Positions 26,214 to 34,385 of a stretch of DNA of 64,000 bases are shown here, piece by piece; position 1 is the stretch's first letter; the number at the start of each line of letters is the position of its first letter. A model generated the notes under the pieces. It worked only from the letters and a program-made list of their open reading frames with translations. It was not told the DNA's origin and searched no databases. The DNA is taken from contig CALXAP010000004.1 in NCBI GenBank assembly GCA_944386325.1, positions 1 to 64,000 on the forward strand, read 5' to 3'. A program made the position numbers and the translations under genes. The stretch is from an uncultured Clostridia bacterium. Its GTDB lineage: Bacteria > Bacillota > Clostridia > TANB77 > CAG-508.

Positions 26214-27301
26214 ATGAAAAGAAAAAGTAATATATATGAAAAAATTATTGAAATTGATAATATAAGAAAAGCTATTCTAAATGCTTCAAAAGGCAAAAAA
26301 GATAGAAAAAGTGTAGATAAAATACTTTGTAATATAGAATATTACACTTTAGAAATTCATAATATGTTAAAAAATAAAACATATAAACCTAGTCCTTATC
26401 ATGAAATGAAAATTCAAGATGGAACTAGAAAAAAAGAAAGAATTATATATAAACCTATGTTTTATCCAGACCAATGTATTCATTGGGCATTAATGCAACA
26501 GATAGAACCTTTATTTAAAAAAGGTATGTATGAATTCTGTTGTGCATCTGTGAAAGAAAGAGGAATACATTATGCATCTAAACATATAAAAAAGATATTA
26601 GTAAGAGATAAAAAGAATACAAAATATTGCTTAAAATTAGATGTAAAAAAATTCTATCCTAGTATGGATAAAGAAATATTAAAAAGAAAATTTATGAGAA
26701 TTATCAAGGACAGAGATGTATTAGATTTGCTAGATTTGATTGTAGATAGTTCAAAGAATGGTGTCCCTATCCGGAAATTATACTTCACAATGGTTTGCTA
26801 ATTTTTATTTGCAAAATTTGGATCATTATATAAAGGAACAACTGAAAGCTCCTTATTATGTCAGATATATGGATGATATGCTCATTTTTCATAGAAATAA
26901 AAAGGAATTGAAAAAAATAAAAATTGCAATAGAAGAATTTTTAGAAAAAGAACATTTGAAATTAAAAGAAAATTGGCAACTTTTCAAAGTTGATAGTAGA
27001 CCAATAGACTTCATTCGGTTATAGATTTTACAGAGGTCATACTACATTGCGAAGATCTAATTTTTTAAGAATAAAAAGAAGAATTAAAAAAGTATATAAA
27101 AAAGGAACCATAAATTATGCAGATGCTACAGCAATATTAAGTTATTATGGGTGGATAAAACATTGTGATTCCAGTAAGTTTAATGAAAAATATCTTAGGC
27201 CATATATTAGCCTAAAAAAATGTAAAGGAGTTGTTAGAAATGAAACAAAGAACATACAGCGATATAAAGCCAGAAAAAAAATTCAGTATAGAAAACGTTG
27301 A
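26214..27301 (+). CDS. DGR reverse transcriptase, requires two +1 shifts at CGG
   Basis: Three overlapping frames join into a 361-residue DGR-type reverse transcriptase when the C of CGG codons at 26772 and 27016 is skipped. Domains: KPSPYHEMKIQDG (about 60-75), KLDVKKFYPSMD (catalytic Asp near 145), GVPIGNYTSQWFANFYLQNL (after shift 1, Gly187), YVRYMDDM (catalytic YMDD, 218-221), FIGYRFYRGHTTLRRS (after shift 2, Gly268), then the basic C-terminal thumb. Both shifts restore the strictly conserved Gly of the PIGN and FxGY motifs. VR has clearly been mutagenised from TR, so the enzyme is, or recently was, active. No Avd gene is seen next to it. Confidence 0.9.
26772..26774 (+). other. +1 recoding site 5: CGG(A) in the DGR RT
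   Basis: GTC CCT ATC CGG AAA becomes GTC CCT ATC GGA AAT TAT ACT TCA CAA TGG, restoring the PIGNYTSQW motif. The P-site codon is ATC. Confidence 0.9.
27016..27018 (+). other. +1 recoding site 6: CGG(T) in the DGR RT
   Basis: GAC TTC ATT CGG TTA TAG becomes GAC TTC ATT GGT TAT AGA TTT TAC AGA, restoring FIGYRFYRG. Without the shift, translation stops two codons later. The P-site codon is ATT. Confidence 0.9.
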
Positions 27302-27704
27302 GAACGGCAAATGTACCGTTCTTTTTTTTGATGATATTAAGGAAGAACAGAATATGTCTAATTTAGAAAATGAAGATGTATCAAATAAAAAAGTATATAG
27401 TTATGACACTTATAGTTTAGAAATTCCTTATAGAGAAAATCTTGCTGAAGTAATAGAGAATGATTTAAATAATTGGCTAAAATCAGCTAAAGAAAAAGAC
27501 TATAATGAAACTGCAGCATATATTAGAAAAGAAAGAGATGCCTTATTATATGCAACTGACAAATATATAATTGATGATTATCCTATTTCTAGTGAAGAAA
27601 AAGCAAAAGTACTAGAGTACAGACAAGAATTAAGAGATTTGCCTGAGCAGGAGGGATTTCCATATAATGTAGTATGGCCAACAAAAGATAAAAAGGAGGA
27701 TTAG
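27240..27704 (+). CDS. phage tail-associated protein (XkdW-like C terminus)
   Basis: A 154-residue protein from ATG 27240, nine bases after AAAGGAG; the start lies inside the RT gene. The C terminus (EYRQELRDLPEQEGFPYNVV and WPTKDKK) is the motif of small XkdW-type tail proteins. The N-terminal ENGKCTVLFFDD segment is encoded by a terminator-like hairpin. An alternative start is ATG 27354 in the same frame, also with a GGAAG site. Confidence 0.75.
   Translation: MKQRTYSDIKPEKKFSIENVENGKCTVLFFDDIKEEQNMSNLENEDVSNKKVYSYDTYSLEIPYRENLAEVIENDLNNWLKSAKEKDYNETAAYIRKERDALLYATDKYIIDDYPISSEEKAKVLEYRQELRDLPEQEGFPYNVVWPTKDKKED
27301..27329 (+). terminator. terminator-like hairpin within the coding sequence after the RT
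   Basis: AGAACGG (27301-27307) pairs perfectly with CCGTTCT (27316-27322) and eight Ts follow. It coincides with the RT stop codon and lies 60 bases inside the next gene. It may end the TR-RT transcript while a fraction of polymerases continue. Confidence 0.7.
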
Positions 27705-27709
27705 AAAAA

Positions 27710-28334
27710 ATGGTGGAAATTATAACTGCATTTATAACTAAATTGACTCCTCTTATAGTTTCAATAACTGCACTAATTGTAGCCATATTAAAATCAAAAA
27801 AGGAAATAGAGAATACATTGCCAAAGAAAATTCAAAAGCAATGCTCAATAGATATAGAAATTACAAATAGATTAGAAGAAATAAAAGAATATTTAAAAGC
27901 TGATAGAGTACAAATATATGATTTCCATAATCGGAGGGCACTATGCTAATGGGCGTAGTGCTCTCAAAACGTCCTGCTCATTTGAAGTAGTACGCACTGG
28001 TGTAAAAGGACACCAAAAAGAACTTCAATCTATACCACTAACTTGTATTCCGAGATTTGTAGAAACATTATTGAATAAAAAAGAATTAGTAATTAACAAC
28101 TTAGATGATATTAAAGAGATTATGCCAGCAACCTACGAATTAAAAAAGGACCAGGAAGTTGCATCTTTTTTTGATATTATCCTAAATAATAAGGATGGAG
28201 AACCAATAGGTTTTTTAGCACTACAATATTGCAAAATAAATTCTGTTAATTTCAATCGAGAAGAAAGAAATGAGATTTTAAAATTAAAATTCTTCATAGA
28301 GGAAAATTTAGAAAAAATGGTTATGAAAAAATAA
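27710..28334 (+). CDS. membrane-anchored GAF-like phage protein, requires one +1 shift at CGG
   Basis: Two frames join at CGG 27932 into a 207-residue protein: an N-terminal hydrophobic segment (about 8-28, LIVSITALIVAIL), a charged helix, then VQIYDFHNGGHYANGRSALK, a conserved motif of a GAF-like family seen in phage lysis regions, and ASFFDIILNNKDGEPIGFLA, which looks like the core strands of a GAF fold. The shift supplies the first Gly of NGGHYANG. It sits just before the holin, so a role in lysis control or superinfection is possible but unproven. Confidence 0.75.
27932..27934 (+). other. +1 recoding site 7: CGG(A) in the lysis-region gene
   Basis: TTC CAT AAT CGG AGG GCA becomes TTC CAT AAT GGA GGG CAC TAT GCT AAT, restoring HNGGHYAN. 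The P-site codon is AAT. Confidence 0.87.
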
Positions 28335-28352
28335 TGAAAGGAGGAAATTGGT

Positions 28353-28607
28353 ATGACAGTAGAATTTTTAGTATATGCTATAACAGCAATTTTTACTTAT
28401 GTTGCTGGTAAAGTATCAAAACATTTTGGATGGAACTATGATATACCTATTACTATTCAAAATATTATAATTATAGCAATAGCATCTATAATAGGCTGCT
28501 TAATACATATTGAAAATCTTGATGTTAATGGTGTAATAACAGCAGTTATTACTGCTGTTGGCGGTGTAGGAACAGCAGTTGTAGCTTATGATGCAAAAAA
28601 CAAATAG
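28353..28607 (+). CDS. phage holin
   Basis: An 84-residue protein with two to three hydrophobic segments (VEFLVYAITAIFTYVAG; IIIIAIASIIGCLI; ITAVITAVGGVGTAVVAY) and a short charged tail. Strong AAAGGAGG site. Size, topology and position one gene before the amidase identify it as a holin that permeabilises the membrane for endolysin release. Confidence 0.82.
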   Translation: MTVEFLVYAITAIFTYVAGKVSKHFGWNYDIPITIQNIIIIAIASIIGCLIHIENLDVNGVITAVITAVGGVGTAVVAYDAKNK

Positions 28608-28612
28608 TTTAA

Positions 28613-28682
28613 TACAAGAAATTAATTCTTGTGTTTATACAATACTGGAAGAAAAATAAAAAATCTTCCAGTATTAATTTTT
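28613..28682 (+). terminator. tandem hairpins / terminator after holin
   Basis: A small ACAAGAA/TTCTTGT hairpin is followed by a 12-base-pair stem (28641-28652 with 28664-28675) and a run of Ts. Read-through would be needed for co-transcription of the amidase. Confidence 0.65.
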
Positions 28683-28700
28683 TATAAGGAGGAATTCGTT

Positions 28701-28781
28701 ATGGAAGAAAAAGAAGAAATTATTTTAACTCCAGAAATGGAAGAAGAATTATCAAATGGTAAAGAGGAGGGGGAAGAATAA
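28701..28781 (+). CDS. acidic 26-residue leader or micro-protein
   Basis: A consensus AAGGAGG lies seven bases before ATG 28701. The peptide is almost entirely Glu with a few hydrophobic residues (MEEKEEIILTPEMEEEL, then SNGKEEGEE). Its TAA overlaps the amidase start (TAATG), so it probably couples translation into the endolysin gene. Function beyond coupling unknown. Confidence 0.55.
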   Translation: MEEKEEIILTPEMEEELSNGKEEGEE

Positions 28782-29791
28782 TGGGAACTGTTTCAAAATT
28801 AGCAAGTGGCACATATATTGCTGCTGAAGGAAATTATGAACATGGAAGAGCAGGACAAAGGATTTGTAAATTTACACCACATCATATGGCAGGAATTCTT
28901 ACTGGAAAACAATGTGCTGTAAATATATTTCAAAAACCAGGAAGAGAAGCAAGTGCTAACTATTGTATAGGAAATGATGGAGAGATAGTATGCAATGTTT
29001 ATGAAGACGATAGAGCATACACATCAAGTTCAAGATCTAATGATAGACAAGCTATAACTGTTGAAGTTTCTAACTGCGAAGTTGGAGGACAATGGAAAAT
29101 ATCTGATGCTGCTTGGAATTCATTAATTAATTTAGCTGAAGATGTTTGTAGAAGACATGGATTTAGATTATCTTATGATGGAACTCCAAGTGGCTCATTA
29201 ACTACACATGATATGTTTTCTAATACAAATTGCCCTGGACCATATTTAAAAGGAAAATTAAATGAATTAGCTAGTATTGTAAATTCAAGATTAGATGGCA
29301 ATACATCAAATAACAACACAACTTCAAGTAAAAAGTCAAATGAGGAAATAGCAAATGAAGTAATTGCCGGAAAATGGGGAAATGGTGATACTAGAAAAAT
29401 AGCCTTACAAAATGCAGGGTATGACTATAATGCGATTCAATCTATTGTAAATCAAAAATTAACTGGTAAATCTTCAAATAGTACAACCTCAAATAAAAAA
29501 TCTATTGATACTATTGTAAATGAGGTGATTGCTGGAAAATGGGGCAACGGAGAAGATAGAAAAACGAGATTACAAAATGCAGGATATAATTATAGTGAAA
29601 TTCAATCTGCAGTTAATAATAAATTATCTGGAAAATCAACCACCAGTTCAAATAAAAAATCAAACGAAACTATTGCAAACGAAGTAATCAAAGGGTTATG
29701 GGGAAATGGAACAGATAGGAAAAATAAATTAACTGCAGCAGGATATGATTATAATGCTATTCAAAAAATCGTGAATCAAAAATTGAAATAG
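28781..29791 (+). CDS. endolysin: N-acetylmuramoyl-L-alanine amidase with three CW_7 wall-binding repeats
   Basis: A 336-residue protein. The N-terminal amidase_2-type domain (about 1-165) shows FTPHHMAG, ANYCIGNDGEIV, a central AITVEVSNCE and the C-terminal zinc-site LTTHDMFSNTNCPGPYL. Three near-identical C-terminal repeats of about 40 residues follow (IANEVIAGKWGNG...YDYNAIQSIVNQKL), the CW_7 type, joined by Ser/Asn/Thr linkers. It cleaves the bond between muramic acid and the stem peptide at lysis. There is no signal peptide, so it depends on the holin. Confidence 0.92.
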   Translation: MGTVSKLASGTYIAAEGNYEHGRAGQRICKFTPHHMAGILTGKQCAVNIFQKPGREASANYCIGNDGEIVCNVYEDDRAYTSSSRSNDRQAITVEVSNCEVGGQWKISDAAWNSLINLAEDVCRRHGFRLSYDGTPSGSLTTHDMFSNTNCPGPYLKGKLNELASIVNSRLDGNTSNNNTTSSKKSNEEIANEVIAGKWGNGDTRKIALQNAGYDYNAIQSIVNQKLTGKSSNSTTSNKKSIDTIVNEVIAGKWGNGEDRKTRLQNAGYNYSEIQSAVNNKLSGKSTTSSNKKSNETIANEVIKGLWGNGTDRKNKLTAAGYDYNAIQKIVNQKLK

Positions 29792-29798
29792 TTTTTTT

Positions 29799-29824
29799 AT
29801 AGAGGAGATTTTTATCTCCTCTAT
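29799..29824 (+). terminator. terminator at the end of the phage late operon
   Basis: An 11-base-pair perfect stem (ATAGAGGAGAT / ATCTCCTCTAT) with a T4 loop, then a T-rich stretch. It overlaps the stop region of the converging gene on the other strand. Confidence 0.7.
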
Positions 29825-30222
29825 TTCATATTTTTTAATTTATTTTGAATATCTAATAAAGTATTAAATGCTTGCTGAAATGTAGTATTATTTAAGTCCA
29901 TATCAGCAATTTTATTTAGTATTTTTTTTATTTCTACATTTTTTAAATAGTCATTTATATTTGAATCATTGGGCAAATTATTTATAACTTTATACTTTAT
30001 TTTCATCTTATTTAGTAGTATTATATATTTGTCTAACTGGGAAACAGGAAATCCGCACTTGAATATTGAAGGCCCCAAGTCGGTTATTTTAAGTCCTAAT
30101 TTCTCATTTATCAATTTAGCATCTTCATTTAAAATGTTGTAGAAAATGCCAACTCTAAACAAATAAATAGAAGATGCATCTTTTTTTTTGAGTTCATGAT
30201 ATTGATTCAACAATTTACTCAT
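29821..30222 (-). CDS. stand-alone MutS domain I-like protein
   Basis: A 133-residue protein resembling the N-terminal mismatch-recognition domain of MutS: NQYHELKKKD, YLFRVGIFYNILNEDAKLIN, LGLKITDLG, and GFPVSQLDKYIILLNKMKI line up with QYLRLK, LFYRMGDFYELFYDDAK, and GIPYHAVENYLAKLV of MutS. The mismatch-reading F-x-E motif is F-Y-N here, so the Glu is lost. No clamp or ATPase domains follow. Small MutS-like proteins are, as I recall, reported among DGR accessory genes, which fits the DGR in this prophage, but it lies 2.5 kb from the RT. It overlaps the XRE gene by four bases or so. Confidence 0.75.
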   Translation of the reverse strand: MSKLLNQYHELKKKDASSIYLFRVGIFYNILNEDAKLINEKLGLKITDLGPSIFKCGFPVSQLDKYIILLNKMKIKYKVINNLPNDSNINDYLKNVEIKKILNKIADMDLNNTTFQQAFNTLLDIQNKLKNMK

Positions 30223-30440
30223 TTTTTTTGTTTTTCCTTTCTTTTCTTTAATACTAAAATATCTCCTGGTTCACATTCTAAAACACTACAAAGTTTTTCT
30301 AATGTAGCAAAATGAATTCCGGATGTTTCATTATCCATTAGGTGACTTAGTGCTTGATAACCTCCTTCCATTTTTTTTACGAACCAATATTTTGTTTTAT
30401 TTTTTTCTTTTAGTATTTCTTTTACTCTTACATATACCAA
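30219..30440 (-). CDS. XRE-family helix-turn-helix regulator
   Basis: A 73-residue protein if TTG 30440 is used, six bases after GGATGGTG; upstream in-frame starts overlap the ribosome binding site. The HTH is KTKYWFVKKMEGGYQALSHL, and the C-terminal LEKLCSVLECEPGDIL is typical of Cro/CI-type small regulators. Transcribed leftwards with the MutS-like gene and divergently from 30574; it probably regulates both. Confidence 0.8.
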   Translation of the reverse strand: MVYVRVKEILKEKNKTKYWFVKKMEGGYQALSHLMDNETSGIHFATLEKLCSVLECEPGDILVLKKRKEKQKK

Positions 30441-30529
30441 GTTAATCACCATCCTTTCCAATATCTATTTTACTATGAACATATTTAGATTTTAACTCTT
30501 TTCGCTTAAAGATACGGAAAGATTAACTA

Positions 30530-30558
30530 TTGCAGGATTAAGGTATTTCTGCTATAAT
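30530..30558 (+). promoter_or_regulatory. promoter for the small gene at 30574
   Basis: TTGCAG and TATAAT separated by 17 bases, in the divergent region with the XRE gene, so a likely target of that regulator. Confidence 0.6.
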
Positions 30559-30573
30559 TCAAATGGTGATATT

Positions 30574-30771
30574 ATGGAAAATGAGTTGAAAATGTGTAAA
30601 GAAATCCTAAAAAGAGTAAAATGGTATATGGAAAGAAAAGATTATAATGGTTTAAGGCTTTATATCGAAGAAAGAGAAAAATATGTAGAAAATTGTAGAA
30701 TAATGTCGAAAAATAAAGAAGAGGAATATATTGATAGTCTAGTGAAAGAACTAGACATATCTAACACCTAG
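30574..30771 (+). CDS. small helical protein, 65 aa
   Basis: A Lys/Glu-rich protein (MENELKMCKEILKRVKWYME) after a GGTGAT site and the promoter at 30530. Probably an early or lysogeny gene of the prophage. No family recognised. Confidence 0.55.
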   Translation: MENELKMCKEILKRVKWYMERKDYNGLRLYIEEREKYVENCRIMSKNKEEEYIDSLVKELDISNT

Positions 30772-30849
30772 CATAGTTATCATGTTTTACATAATATGGT
30801 AAAATATAAGAAGAGATATCTCTAAATATCATTCATAGGAGGGATATTT

Positions 30850-30987
30850 ATGAGAAAAAAACTAAATTATATTGAATTAAACACCTTTGAAAAAATATTA
30901 AACAAGATTTTTAAACAATATACATATAAAATATATTCAATAGGTGTGAAAGATGGGTATAATTGGCAAGTTAATTTATATAAATAG
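30850..30987 (+). CDS. small protein, 45 aa
   Basis: ATG 30850 has a strong ATAGGAGGGA site. The product is basic and aromatic (MRKKLNYIELNTFEKILNKI, ending NWQVNLYK). A terminator (30993-31029) follows directly. Unknown function; it may be the last prophage gene. Confidence 0.5.
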   Translation: MRKKLNYIELNTFEKILNKIFKQYTYKIYSIGVKDGYNWQVNLYK

Positions 30988-30992
30988 CTCAT

Positions 30993-31029
30993 AAAAAAGA
31001 AAATATATTATTGATATATTTTCTTTTTT
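30993..31029 (+). terminator. terminator
   Basis: AAAAAAGAAAATATAT pairs with ATATATTTTCTTTTTT around a short loop, directly after the small gene. Confidence 0.7.
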
Positions 31030-31403
31030 GTAGTATAATAAAAAAGATTTGTTGATAATTTGTTGATAACGGAATAAGTTTGAACAGGTTTCAATAGGTT
31101 TATAAAAAAGTATGAAAGTATTGATTTATCAATAAAAATCTTGAGTATAGAGGGTTATACGATTTGCCTTAAAAAGTGGCAAATGATACTTCCTATTATA
31201 ATGGAAGTATAATAAAGTTTAGTAATACCAAGCTTTTTTAGCTTGGTATTATTTATATACGATTAATACAGTATATTTTAATAAGAGCAACAGATTAAAT
31301 CTGTTGCTTTTATACATTATGTTGATGAATTTAAAATATTATGTTATCATTATGTTGGAAATAAAAGTTTTTACTCTAAAATATAGGAGGATATATCTAA
31401 AAA
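31030..31403. other. prophage-chromosome junction region, two hairpins
   Basis: No gene seen. Two hairpins are visible: AATACCAAGCT/AGCTTGGTATT (31224-31250), and AGCAACAGAT/ATCTGTTGCT (31286-31308) followed by Ts. The stretch 31080-31220 contains short direct and inverted repeats and could hold the right attachment site, but the left end of the prophage is outside the window, so no core sequence can be matched. Confidence 0.4.
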
Positions 31404-32423
31404 ATGAATAATGTAAGTCTAATAAAAGTAGAAGAAAAAAAGTTTAATATTTGGAAAATTATACTGATAATAGTTTTAACTATTGTATTAATATGGTTTA
31501 TAGCTGTCACAGTAATTTCTTCTATGGTTAAAAATAAAATTAATAAAATAGAGATAAGCAACTTAGATATAAATCAATTAGGAATAAATAATAATATTTA
31601 TGATGAATTGTCTGATTCAATTTCAAAAGAAGAATTTGATAGTATAAAGAATATAGCAGTATTCGGAATAGACGAGGATAAAAGTAATACTATTATTATA
31701 ATGTCTATTAATCAAACTAAACACACTGTAAAATTAATAAGTATACCAAAAGATACATATGTATCTTTTGATGGACAAAATAAAACAAGTTTAAATAATG
31801 TATATAAATATGGGCAAGAAACATTATTAATAAATACAATTAATAAAAATTTTGGACTTAATATATCTAAATATATAACAATTAATTTTAAAGGATTAAC
31901 AGATATAATCAATGAAATAGAAGGTATAGAAATAGATATAAATCAAGAAGAAATGGAGTATATTAATAATAATTCTGATAAAGAGTATAATGAAAAAGGT
32001 AAAGAGAAAAAAATTTTAAATAATTATGGAAAAGTTATGCTAGATGGAGAACAATCATTAGTTTATTCTAGGTATAGTAATACAGATAAAGATGCATTAG
32101 AAAAAAATCGTCAAATAGAAGTTGTTGTGGCTATTGTAGAAAAAATTGTAAAATTAGGAACAAATAAAATATGGGATTTAAGTGATAGTGTATTGTCTCA
32201 AATAAAAATTAACATAGATATTAATAAAAGTGTAGAAACAATAGAAAAAATATTATCTTATAGTAGTGAGTATATAAATAGTTTTGATTTTATACAAATA
32301 CCTTCAACAGAAGATGAATATGGTAGTGGTAAATATGAAGAAATTAATGGGGAATATTATTATGTTGCTGATTTAGAAAAGGCAAAAGAAATGTTTAAAA
32401 ATGAAATATATAGTGAAATTTAA
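31404..32423 (+). CDS. LytR-CpsA-Psr (LCP) family cell-wall ligase
   Basis: A 339-residue protein with a single N-terminal membrane anchor (about 17-42, WKIILIIVLTIVLIWFI) and an extracellular LCP domain. This begins NIAVFGIDEDKSNTIIIM and continues with HTVKLISIPKDTYVSF, DIINEIEGIEIDIN and LDGEQSLVYSRYSNTDKD; the Arg and Asp of these motifs bind the pyrophosphate lipid. LCP proteins transfer wall polymers from undecaprenyl phosphate to peptidoglycan. First host gene right of the prophage; AGGAGGA site. Confidence 0.88.
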   Translation: MNNVSLIKVEEKKFNIWKIILIIVLTIVLIWFIAVTVISSMVKNKINKIEISNLDINQLGINNNIYDELSDSISKEEFDSIKNIAVFGIDEDKSNTIIIMSINQTKHTVKLISIPKDTYVSFDGQNKTSLNNVYKYGQETLLINTINKNFGLNISKYITINFKGLTDIINEIEGIEIDINQEEMEYINNNSDKEYNEKGKEKKILNNYGKVMLDGEQSLVYSRYSNTDKDALEKNRQIEVVVAIVEKIVKLGTNKIWDLSDSVLSQIKINIDINKSVETIEKILSYSSEYINSFDFIQIPSTEDEYGSGKYEEINGEYYYVADLEKAKEMFKNEIYSEI

Positions 32424-32471
32424 AAAAAGTAATATTTATACATTACAGAAAATTTAATATAATAGATGGAG

Positions 32472-32490
32472 GGGTGAACATTGTTCGCCC
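32472..32490 (+). repeat. dispersed palindrome repeat A, copy 1
   Basis: GGGTGAACATTGTTCGCCC, a one-base variant of the perfect dyad found elsewhere, flanked by the CGCACTACGGAGGGA tail shared with other copies. Confidence 0.75.
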
Positions 32491-32534
32491 GCACTACGGA
32501 GGGATTCCTCATTAAATTATATAACAAATTCTAT

Positions 32535-32563
32535 AAACATCTCCAATCGCATTCAAAATTTAT
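32535..32563. repeat. dispersed repeat C, copy 1
   Basis: AACATCTCCAATCGCATTCA followed by AAATTTAT; also present near 38827 and 60219 and, inverted, near 50910. Confidence 0.75.
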
Positions 32564-32627
32564 TCAATATTATTATATCAAAACCTACAAAAACAAATAT
32601 ATATAAAATCTAATAAAATAGCCGTAG

Positions 32628-32646
32628 GGGCGAACATTGTTCGCCC
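32628..32646 (+). repeat. dispersed palindrome repeat A, copy 2
   Basis: GGGCGAACATTGTTCGCCC: nine-base perfect arms around one base. Together with copy 1 it fills the 375-base gap between the LCP gene and tRNA-Gly, which otherwise holds only the tRNA promoter. Confidence 0.8.
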
Positions 32647-32744
32647 GTACTACGGAGGGATTTCTTAAAAATTTAATATATAAATTATAGCTGTGAATAA
32701 TAACAATGCTATACAAAAAAATTTACAAAAAATTAAAAAATGTA

Positions 32745-32773
32745 TTGACAATAATAAATATATAGTTTATAAT
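32745..32773 (+). promoter_or_regulatory. promoter of tRNA-Gly
   Basis: Perfect TTGACA and TATAAT boxes with 17-base spacing, 26 bases before the tRNA. Confidence 0.8.
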
Positions 32774-32798
32774 TTATAACTGTCAGGAGGAAATATAT

Positions 32799-32872
<74 letters not shown>

Positions 32873-32876
32873 CTAA

Positions 32877-32916
32877 AACAATTTACTACTAATAAGTTAG
32901 TAAGTTGTTTTTTTAT
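32877..32916 (+). terminator. terminator of tRNA-Gly
   Basis: A 12-base-pair stem (AACAATTTACTA / TAGTAAGTTGTT) followed by a T-run. Confidence 0.8.
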
Positions 32917-32980
32917 TTATAGGAAATTACACTTCTTATAAACTAAAAAAATTAGTATAGTAAATTTTAAAAATAGAAAA

Positions 32981-33010
32981 AATGATAGTGGAGTTTTTAC
33001 TCCACTATCA
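32981..33010 (-). terminator. terminator overlapping murC stop
   Basis: GATAGTGGAGT pairs with ACTCCACTATC; on the minus strand it is followed by ATTTTTTC. It includes the murC stop codon. Confidence 0.75.
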
Positions 33011-34376
33011 TTTTTCCTAAATTAGTTATAGTTCCAGCACCAACTGTTAATATAATATCATTATCTTTTACATTATCTTTTAGGTATTTAGCAATATCTT
33101 CAAATTTACTAATATATATAGCTTTTTTACCATATTCATCTATTTTATCTATTAAAGATTGAGGAGTTACATTTAAAGTATTAGTTTCTCTTGCTGCATA
33201 TATATCAGTAATAATTATATTATCAAATTCAGATAGAACTTTTGCAAAATCATCAAGTAAATTTTTTGTTCTACTATATGTGTGAGATTGAAAAACAATC
33301 CAAGATTGATTATAACACATATTTTTAATTGCATTTGCTACTGACTTTATTTCAGTAGGATGATGTGCATAATCATCATATATTTTAACATTTTTATAAT
33401 TTCCTATATATTGAAATCTTCTATTGGCACCTGTAAATTTAAATAATGCATTTTTTATATGTTCTTTTGAAATATTATATGCATCACATAATGCAGTGCA
33501 TGCAAGGGCATTTAAAACATTATGAATTCCAGGAATAGATAATTTTATTCTTTCATAAAATTCATTATTTTTATATACATCAAATTGATAAAAACCTTTT
33601 TTATCTGAAACTAAATTTTTAGCATAAAAGTTTACATTTTTATTTTCTATACCATATGTTATAAATTTAGCTTTTGAAAACTCTTGTAAATCTAAACAGT
33701 TTTTATCATCACCATTTACTACTAAAAAACCATCTTCAGGTAATAGTTTTACATATTTAATAAATGCATTTTTTATATTTTCAAATGTTTTAAAATAGTC
33801 TAAATGATCATTATCAATATTTAAAATTATTTCAGATTTAGGATAGAATTTTAAAAAACTTTCAACATATTCACAAGCTTCAATAATAAAATAATCGCTT
33901 TTGCCTATTTTATTATTACCATTAATTTCTTTTAGTATAGCTCCAACTTGTATTGTAGGATCTAGATTTGCTTCTAAAAAGCATAAAGAAACCATAGAAG
34001 TTGTAGTTGTTTTACCATGTGTTCCAGATATACAAATTGTGTCTTTATACATTTTAGTTATTTGACCTAGAAAATCAGCTCTTTCCATTGTAGGAATATT
34101 GTGTTTTTTCGCATTTAGAAGTTCTGGATCAGTATCTTTTATAGCTGCAGTGTATACAACAATATCTGCATTTTTTGAGTTTTCTAAGTCGTGTCCAATA
34201 ACAACACAAATACCTAGTTGTTGTAATTTGTGTGTAATTTCACTTTCAGAAGTATCTGAGCCTGTAACTTTATATCCTTTATGAAATAGTATTTCAGCAA
34301 TACCACTCATACTTACTCCACCAATACCTATCATATGTATATGATTGTAATTTTTAATATTAAAATTTTCTATCAA
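32997..34376 (-). CDS. murC: UDP-N-acetylmuramate-L-alanine ligase
   Basis: A 459-residue Mur ligase that adds L-Ala to UDP-MurNAc in peptidoglycan synthesis. The N-terminal UDP-binding part has IHMIGIGGVSMSGIAEIL. The ATP-binding loop SGTHGKTTTTSM lies near residue 110. NIDNDHLDYF, ANRRFQYIGN and DDYAHHPTEI are the diagnostic MurC motifs. TTG 34376 is the likely start because AGGGAG lies nine bases upstream. It stands alone on the minus strand. Confidence 0.93.
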   Translation of the reverse strand: MIENFNIKNYNHIHMIGIGGVSMSGIAEILFHKGYKVTGSDTSESEITHKLQQLGICVVIGHDLENSKNADIVVYTAAIKDTDPELLNAKKHNIPTMERADFLGQITKMYKDTICISGTHGKTTTTSMVSLCFLEANLDPTIQVGAILKEINGNNKIGKSDYFIIEACEYVESFLKFYPKSEIILNIDNDHLDYFKTFENIKNAFIKYVKLLPEDGFLVVNGDDKNCLDLQEFSKAKFITYGIENKNVNFYAKNLVSDKKGFYQFDVYKNNEFYERIKLSIPGIHNVLNALACTALCDAYNISKEHIKNALFKFTGANRRFQYIGNYKNVKIYDDYAHHPTEIKSVANAIKNMCYNQSWIVFQSHTYSRTKNLLDDFAKVLSEFDNIIITDIYAARETNTLNVTPQSLIDKIDEYGKKAIYISKFEDIAKYLKDNVKDNDIILTVGAGTITNLGKMIVE

Positions 34377-34385
34377 TATAAACAC

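Noticed and set aside
25934-26230. A protein-coding gene overlapping the template repeat
   Set aside because: The open frame exists because TR copies the coding VR; it has no good ribosome binding site and TR functions as RNA.
31030-31403. Defined prophage attachment site
   Set aside because: The left end and integrase are outside the window, so no core duplication can be matched.
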